This document shows positions 14,058-16,646 of a DNA stretch of 16,646 nt, piece by piece. The notes under the pieces were generated by a model that worked only from the letters and a program-made list of their open reading frames with translations, made no database searches and was not told the DNA's origin. A program made the translations under genes and the position numbers. Origin of the DNA: 2-02-FULL-45-10 sp046590235 (GTDB lineage Bacteria; Patescibacteriota; Patescibacteriia; Magasanikbacterales; GWA2-37-8). The first letter of the stretch is position 1, and each line of letters starts with the position of its first letter. The stretch is from NCBI GenBank assembly GCA_046590235.1, contig JBKJTY010000030.1:1-16646 (forward strand). Direction: 5' to 3'.

Positions 14058-14498
14058 ATGCTTACCACGCTGGCCTTATTTATTTTACTTGCCGGGTTTA
14101 TCATCGGCCTAGGTGCCGTGACGGTAATTGACCTTCACGGTTTTCTTGGTCGTAAGTCAGCATATTGGACAGAAGCTACAACGAGGACGCATAAAGTGAC
14201 TAAACCCCTTATTTGGTTGGGTATGTTATTAGCGATAGCAGGTGGTGCATTGTTGTATCGAGGATTGCCGTTATCCGGTATTCCGCTCTATCACACTTTA
14301 GTCGCATGTGTGCTTATTTTAAATGGTTGTTTTTTGTCGTTTAGTGTTAGTCCGTTTTTACTACAACGTGAAAAAGAGGGGAGAGCGGCGGAACTTTTGC
14401 CATCATCGTGGCAAACAAAGATTACACTAAGCTTTATTATTTCGTTTGTTGGTTGGTGGTCTGCGCTTTTCTTATTGGTTTGGTTTATTACGCAATAA
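14058..14498 (+). CDS. Four-helix integral membrane protein, unknown
   Basis: A 146-residue protein with hydrophobic helices at about 4-24, 50-68, 77-101 and 123-143. The first loop, VTVIDLHGFLGRKSAYWTEATTRTHKVTKPLIWLG, is polar, with D, H and R residues flanked by membrane. This resembles small 4-TM families in which a conserved D sits in helix 1 and K-x-x-W-x-G starts helix 2, but I cannot name the family. It lies between tspO and the 169-residue gene with 6- and 1-base gaps, so all three are co-expressed. Joint function with TspO is inference from the operon. Confidence 0.75.
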   Translation: MLTTLALFILLAGFIIGLGAVTVIDLHGFLGRKSAYWTEATTRTHKVTKPLIWLGMLLAIAGGALLYRGLPLSGIPLYHTLVACVLILNGCFLSFSVSPFLLQREKEGRAAELLPSSWQTKITLSFIISFVGWWSALFLLVWFITQ

Positions 14499-14499
14499 T

Positions 14500-15009
14500 A
14501 TGGGCAAAAAAATAGTTATCGTGCATGACACAATGCAAAAAGGTTATCGTTATACATTAATTGAACCAGTTGGGAAGAATTTTGATCCAGAGTTTAAGCC
14601 GCATCTCACTCCGAAAGAAATGTTGGAGCTTGGAGTTTTTGGTGGTAAGTATATGACTGATTGTCAAAAGGAATTTCCAAAGTCGTGGTTTGTTAAAGCA
14701 AAACTTTCTCCAGAAAAGGCTGATCCGAAGTTAAATTGTTTTAGAGTGCGAGCCAGCCAGTCACTTGCGGTGTGGAGACAGAAAGGTTGGATATATACTG
14801 ATGACCCGCGTGGTTGGTTTCAGTGGTATTGCCGGTATTATATGGGTCGTCGGCTTCCGGGCGAAGATCGTCGTCAAATTCGCCGTTGGAAGGCTATAAG
14901 TCGTCACATCATGCAAATCAAACGAAATTGTCGGCCGGGAGATTTTGGTTGTCGACCTCGGCAGCGTCAGGCAATTTTACATTGGGCATACGATAGTAGG
15001 AAGATGTAA
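14500..15009 (+). CDS. Conserved 169-residue Trp/Arg/Cys-rich protein, unknown function
   Basis: The product has the N-terminus MGKKIVIVHD, then GYRYTLIEPVGKNFDPEF, the block LTPKEMLELGVFGGKYMTDC, and a very ordered C-terminal half: WRQKGWIYTDDPRGWFQWYC, RYYMGRRLPGEDRRQI, RRWKAISRHIMQI and a final CRPRQRQAILHWAYDSRK. I recognise this as a conserved uncharacterised family whose members share the W-F-Q-W-Y-C-R-Y-Y-x-G-R-R and R-Q-R-Q-A-x-L-H-W-A-Y segments. Five Cys (55, 80, 111, 144, 151) and many Arg could suit a metal or nucleic-acid site, which is speculation. ATG 14500 is one base after the previous stop; the longer frame would overlap the membrane gene. Confidence 0.8.
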   Translation: MGKKIVIVHDTMQKGYRYTLIEPVGKNFDPEFKPHLTPKEMLELGVFGGKYMTDCQKEFPKSWFVKAKLSPEKADPKLNCFRVRASQSLAVWRQKGWIYTDDPRGWFQWYCRYYMGRRLPGEDRRQIRRWKAISRHIMQIKRNCRPGDFGCRPRQRQAILHWAYDSRKM

Positions 15010-15016
15010 TACTTAC

Positions 15017-15045
15017 ACAACAGCTTACCAAGGCTGTTGTTTTTA
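15017..15045 (+). terminator. Terminator of the tspO operon
   Basis: ACAACAGC (15017-15024) pairs perfectly with GCTGTTGT (15033-15040) around TTACCAAG, then TTTT. The next promoter begins at 15048. Confidence 0.85.
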
Positions 15046-15047
15046 TA

Positions 15048-15076
15048 TTGACAAAACAGCTTATATAAGGTAAACT
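15048..15076 (+). promoter_or_regulatory. Promoter of the DUF488 operon
   Basis: TTGACA (15048-15053), a 17-base spacer, and TAAACT (15071-15076). The transcript would begin almost at a GTCGC-TAC-GCGAC hairpin (15082-15094), a possible 5' stabiliser. Confidence 0.75.
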
Positions 15077-15113
15077 CCTTAGTCGCTACGCGACAATTCT
15101 TTAACAACTCACA

Positions 15114-15118
15114 GGAGG
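15114..15118 (+). promoter_or_regulatory. Ribosome binding site that fixes the TTG start at 15126
   Basis: GGAGG lies 7 bases before TTG 15126. No ATG or GTG is at a usable distance. Confidence 0.8.
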
Positions 15119-15125
15119 TACGACA

Positions 15126-15779
15126 TTGGAAACGTCTCAGGTTGGTTTGCCCTTTTCACCCGAAGGAGGTAAGGAAAAGAAGTACGTTCGTCCGCCGAAG
15201 CTTCGGCGGGTGGTAAGCATCAGCACGTCCATGACAGCACCCGTTTTTTACGAGCTCTTGAAGAAGGAGAACGTGACGGCGGTGCTCGATACACGGCTCA
15301 GCCGTTCGTATGACGGTGCCCGCTTCACGCATGAGGGGGATTTCCCCTACATTACGAAGTTGCACGGTATCGACTGCGTGCATGCGCCGCAGTTTTCGCC
15401 GACGTCGGAAATGCGGAAAGTGTTCGACGACACGTTCAAGAGCGCCAAGGGGCCTGATCGTGATCCGAATGCGTGGACGGATTTTCTGCGCACGTACGAA
15501 CGGCTCATGGTCGAGCGCAAACCGCTTCAGGATCTGCTTATCAAGTCCGTGCTCTACGGTCCGCACGAGGCGGTGGCCGTGCTCTGCGCTTGTCCGCATC
15601 ACGACGATTGTCATCGGTCGTATGCGACGGGCATCATGGCGAACTACATCGACGGGGTGGAACTCCGGGTGGTCTATCCGACCGCCAAGGAGCCGAACCA
15701 TGCCAGTCCGCGCCGGTATCGTCTCGTTGATTTTCCGCACGCGGGACTTCGAGTGAATGCGCGGGGGGTGAAACCGTGA
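15126..15779 (+). CDS. DUF488 family protein
   Basis: A 217-residue protein. After a basic N-terminal tail, VVSISTSMTAPVFYELL and VTAVLDTRLSRS (Asp55, Arg57) give the DUF488 start. FPYITKLHGID and the late signature VLCACPHHDDCHR (Cys154, Cys156, Cys162-His163-Arg164) give the characteristic C-x(n)-CHR end. DUF488 is related to rhodanese/phosphatase-fold domains; its reaction is not settled, and roles in nucleic-acid modification or conflict systems have been proposed. The TTG start is fixed by GGAGG. The stop overlaps the next start (GTGA), so the two proteins are coupled. G+C is much higher than in the preceding tspO operon, consistent with transfer. Confidence 0.85.
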   Translation: METSQVGLPFSPEGGKEKKYVRPPKLRRVVSISTSMTAPVFYELLKKENVTAVLDTRLSRSYDGARFTHEGDFPYITKLHGIDCVHAPQFSPTSEMRKVFDDTFKSAKGPDRDPNAWTDFLRTYERLMVERKPLQDLLIKSVLYGPHEAVAVLCACPHHDDCHRSYATGIMANYIDGVELRVVYPTAKEPNHASPRRYRLVDFPHAGLRVNARGVKP

Positions 15780-16474
15780 TCAACGGTGTGATTCTCTCGC
15801 ATACGCGGATGGGAGGTAAGGGATTTTGTACAAATATCCTGATCTTCCCTCCCGGTGAAAAGCCTCGTCAAATTCGGCCTCGACTCCCACCAAACGGTAA
15901 TCTGTTCATCGACAGTTTCGGTTTTACCGAGGCCTTCATGAACATTAGGTGGTTGCCGGGTTATCATGTGCAGGTCGATAAATTCACCGTGGTTGACGAG
16001 GAGCATAGGCGTCTGACGCATCCCGAAGATGTTGCTGTGGTGAAGGTGCAGTATTGGCATCCGATCCACTTGCAGACCAAGTCGAGTCCGGTGGACTTTC
16101 TGAAGCTTATCGCACCGTTCATGTTCGCAAACCTGACCGCTCTTTTTCCGCCGTTGATTCGTAAGAACAATGGCAAGGTGTACGTGGAGGACGATCGGGT
16201 GTTGTTGCAGTCAGTCGGCTACATTCGTACCAAGTCGATCAAGTTCTACGAGGATGATTACCAGGGAAAGACAAGCGATCGTTGTGAAATCACGGATATG
16301 TCCGGCATTGTTTATAATTTGCCGCTCAAAGATACGGAGATTTTGCAGCAGATCAATTCTGGCCATATCAAGCGCGATACCCTTTATGCAGGGCCTATCG
16401 TGCGAATGGCACTGGCCGGAGCAATTCCGGGTACTAACCAGTGCTATGTCATGGCAACCCACATCATTTTTTAA
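15776..16474 (+). CDS. Putative dual-OB (DuOB-like) protein partnered with DUF488
   Basis: A 232-residue soluble, beta-rich protein. It starts MINGVILSHTRMGGKGFCTN, continues with GEKPRQIRPRLPP, WLPGYHVQVDKF and HPEDVAVVKVQYW, and ends GAIPGTNQCYVMATHIIF. The order S-x-T-R near the start, a Cys at 18, R-Q-I-R-P-R and then H-P-E-D (82-85) is what I recall of dual-OB domain proteins encoded beside DUF488; this is by eye and from memory. OB folds would suggest nucleic-acid binding. The GTG start overlaps the DUF488 stop by GTGA, with a G-run (15763-15768) as ribosome site. It ends 4 bp before an orphan AGGAGG-containing 3' UTR. Confidence 0.65.
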   Translation: MINGVILSHTRMGGKGFCTNILIFPPGEKPRQIRPRLPPNGNLFIDSFGFTEAFMNIRWLPGYHVQVDKFTVVDEEHRRLTHPEDVAVVKVQYWHPIHLQTKSSPVDFLKLIAPFMFANLTALFPPLIRKNNGKVYVEDDRVLLQSVGYIRTKSIKFYEDDYQGKTSDRCEITDMSGIVYNLPLKDTEILQQINSGHIKRDTLYAGPIVRMALAGAIPGTNQCYVMATHIIF

Positions 16475-16486
16475 TAGGAGGATAGT

Positions 16487-16528
16487 CAGACAGAGGTCTG
16501 GCAGTGCACCCCCGCACATAATCGGGGG
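16487..16528 (+). other. Two 3' UTR hairpins of the DUF488 operon
   Basis: CAGAC/GTCTG (16487-16491 / 16496-16500) and CCCCCG/CGGGGG (16509-16514 / 16523-16528) lie before the terminator. The motif TACTAAA follows at 16531-16537. Confidence 0.6.
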
Positions 16529-16537
16529 ACTACTAAA

Positions 16538-16566
16538 GCAGCTCTGTTAAGGGCTGTTTTTTATTT
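16538..16566 (+). terminator. Terminator of the DUF488 operon
   Basis: GCAGCTCT (16538-16545) pairs with AGGGCTGT (16550-16557) with two G-U pairs around GTTA, then a T-run. Confidence 0.85.
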
Positions 16567-16571
16567 TTGAA

Positions 16572-16604
16572 AACTAAAAAACCACCCATAGCATGAGTGG
16601 TTTT
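16572..16604 (-). terminator. Terminator of a minus-strand gene beyond the window
   Basis: On minus AAAACCACTCAT pairs with ATGGGTGGTTTT around GCT. One pair is G-U on minus but a mismatch on plus, so minus is the working strand; a T-run follows on minus. A GCAGGC/GCCTGC hairpin (16612-16617 / 16627-16632) lies upstream of it in the same transcript. Confidence 0.7.
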
Positions 16605-16646
16605 AGTAGGTGCAGGCAATAGAGCCGCCTGCGCGCTACCGGCGGG

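Noticed and set aside
15156..15740. 194-residue minus-strand frame opposite DUF488
   Set aside because: It is an Arg/His-rich antisense shadow of a G+C-rich gene with a recognisable family.
7265..16604. Integron cassette array, suggested by the single-gene units with 3' hairpins
   Set aside because: There is no integrase, no attC-type core sites (GTTRRRY with matching arms), each unit has its own promoter, and the units lie on both strands.

Overview
The window looks like a piece of a small, AT-leaning bacterial genome of the Candidate Phyla Radiation (Patescibacteria) type. The grounds are the gene mix: a 7TM-type sensor kinase, a DUF4230 protein, a TspO homologue, a conserved 169-residue Trp/Arg/Cys-rich family, and a large secreted protein ending in two peptidoglycan-binding domains. 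Most genes are short and lack Shine-Dalgarno (SD) sequences. TGA is used as a stop, so the standard bacterial code applies. The lineage call is inference. I see no rRNA, tRNA, CRISPR array or insertion sequence.

Layout. 1-1520: AT-rich remnant of a defence or restriction island, with the tail of a membrane protein, a lamin-tail-like protein and an N-terminally truncated HsdM fused to a half HsdS. 1525-1971: Zn-dependent nucleoside deaminase. 2101-4260: secreted peptidoglycan-binding protein. 4310-5647: metK behind a long structured leader. 5752-6650: zeta-toxin-like kinase overlapping a 58-residue gene by ATGA. 6749-7260 and 7265-7842: two single-gene units, a small membrane protein and a putative lipoprotein, with structured leaders and hairpin-rich 3' ends. 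7890-8748: DUF4230 protein and a Lys-rich small protein. 8797-12427 (minus strand): response regulator, GNAT acetyltransferase, then histidine kinase. 12609-12893: orphan small gene. 12921-13454 (minus): a 142-residue unknown with a hairpin-rich 3' UTR. 13517-15009: TspO, 4-TM protein and 169-residue protein as an operon. 15048-16565: DUF488 plus a putative dual-OB protein as an operon. The last bases carry the terminator of a gene entering from the right on the minus strand.

Two gene styles are interleaved. Resident genes (metK, the kinase-like toxin, DUF4230, histidine kinase, response regulator, TspO operon) have short or SD-less leaders. A second set (6902, 7323, 15126/15776, minus-strand 11580 and 13454) has clear GGAG/GGAGG ribosome sites and visibly higher G+C; most members also have leader hairpins and G+C-rich hairpins in the 3' UTR before a U-tract terminator. 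This second set reads like separately acquired units. It is the most systematic signal here, together with the metK leader, the DUF488 operon and the zeta/58-residue pair.
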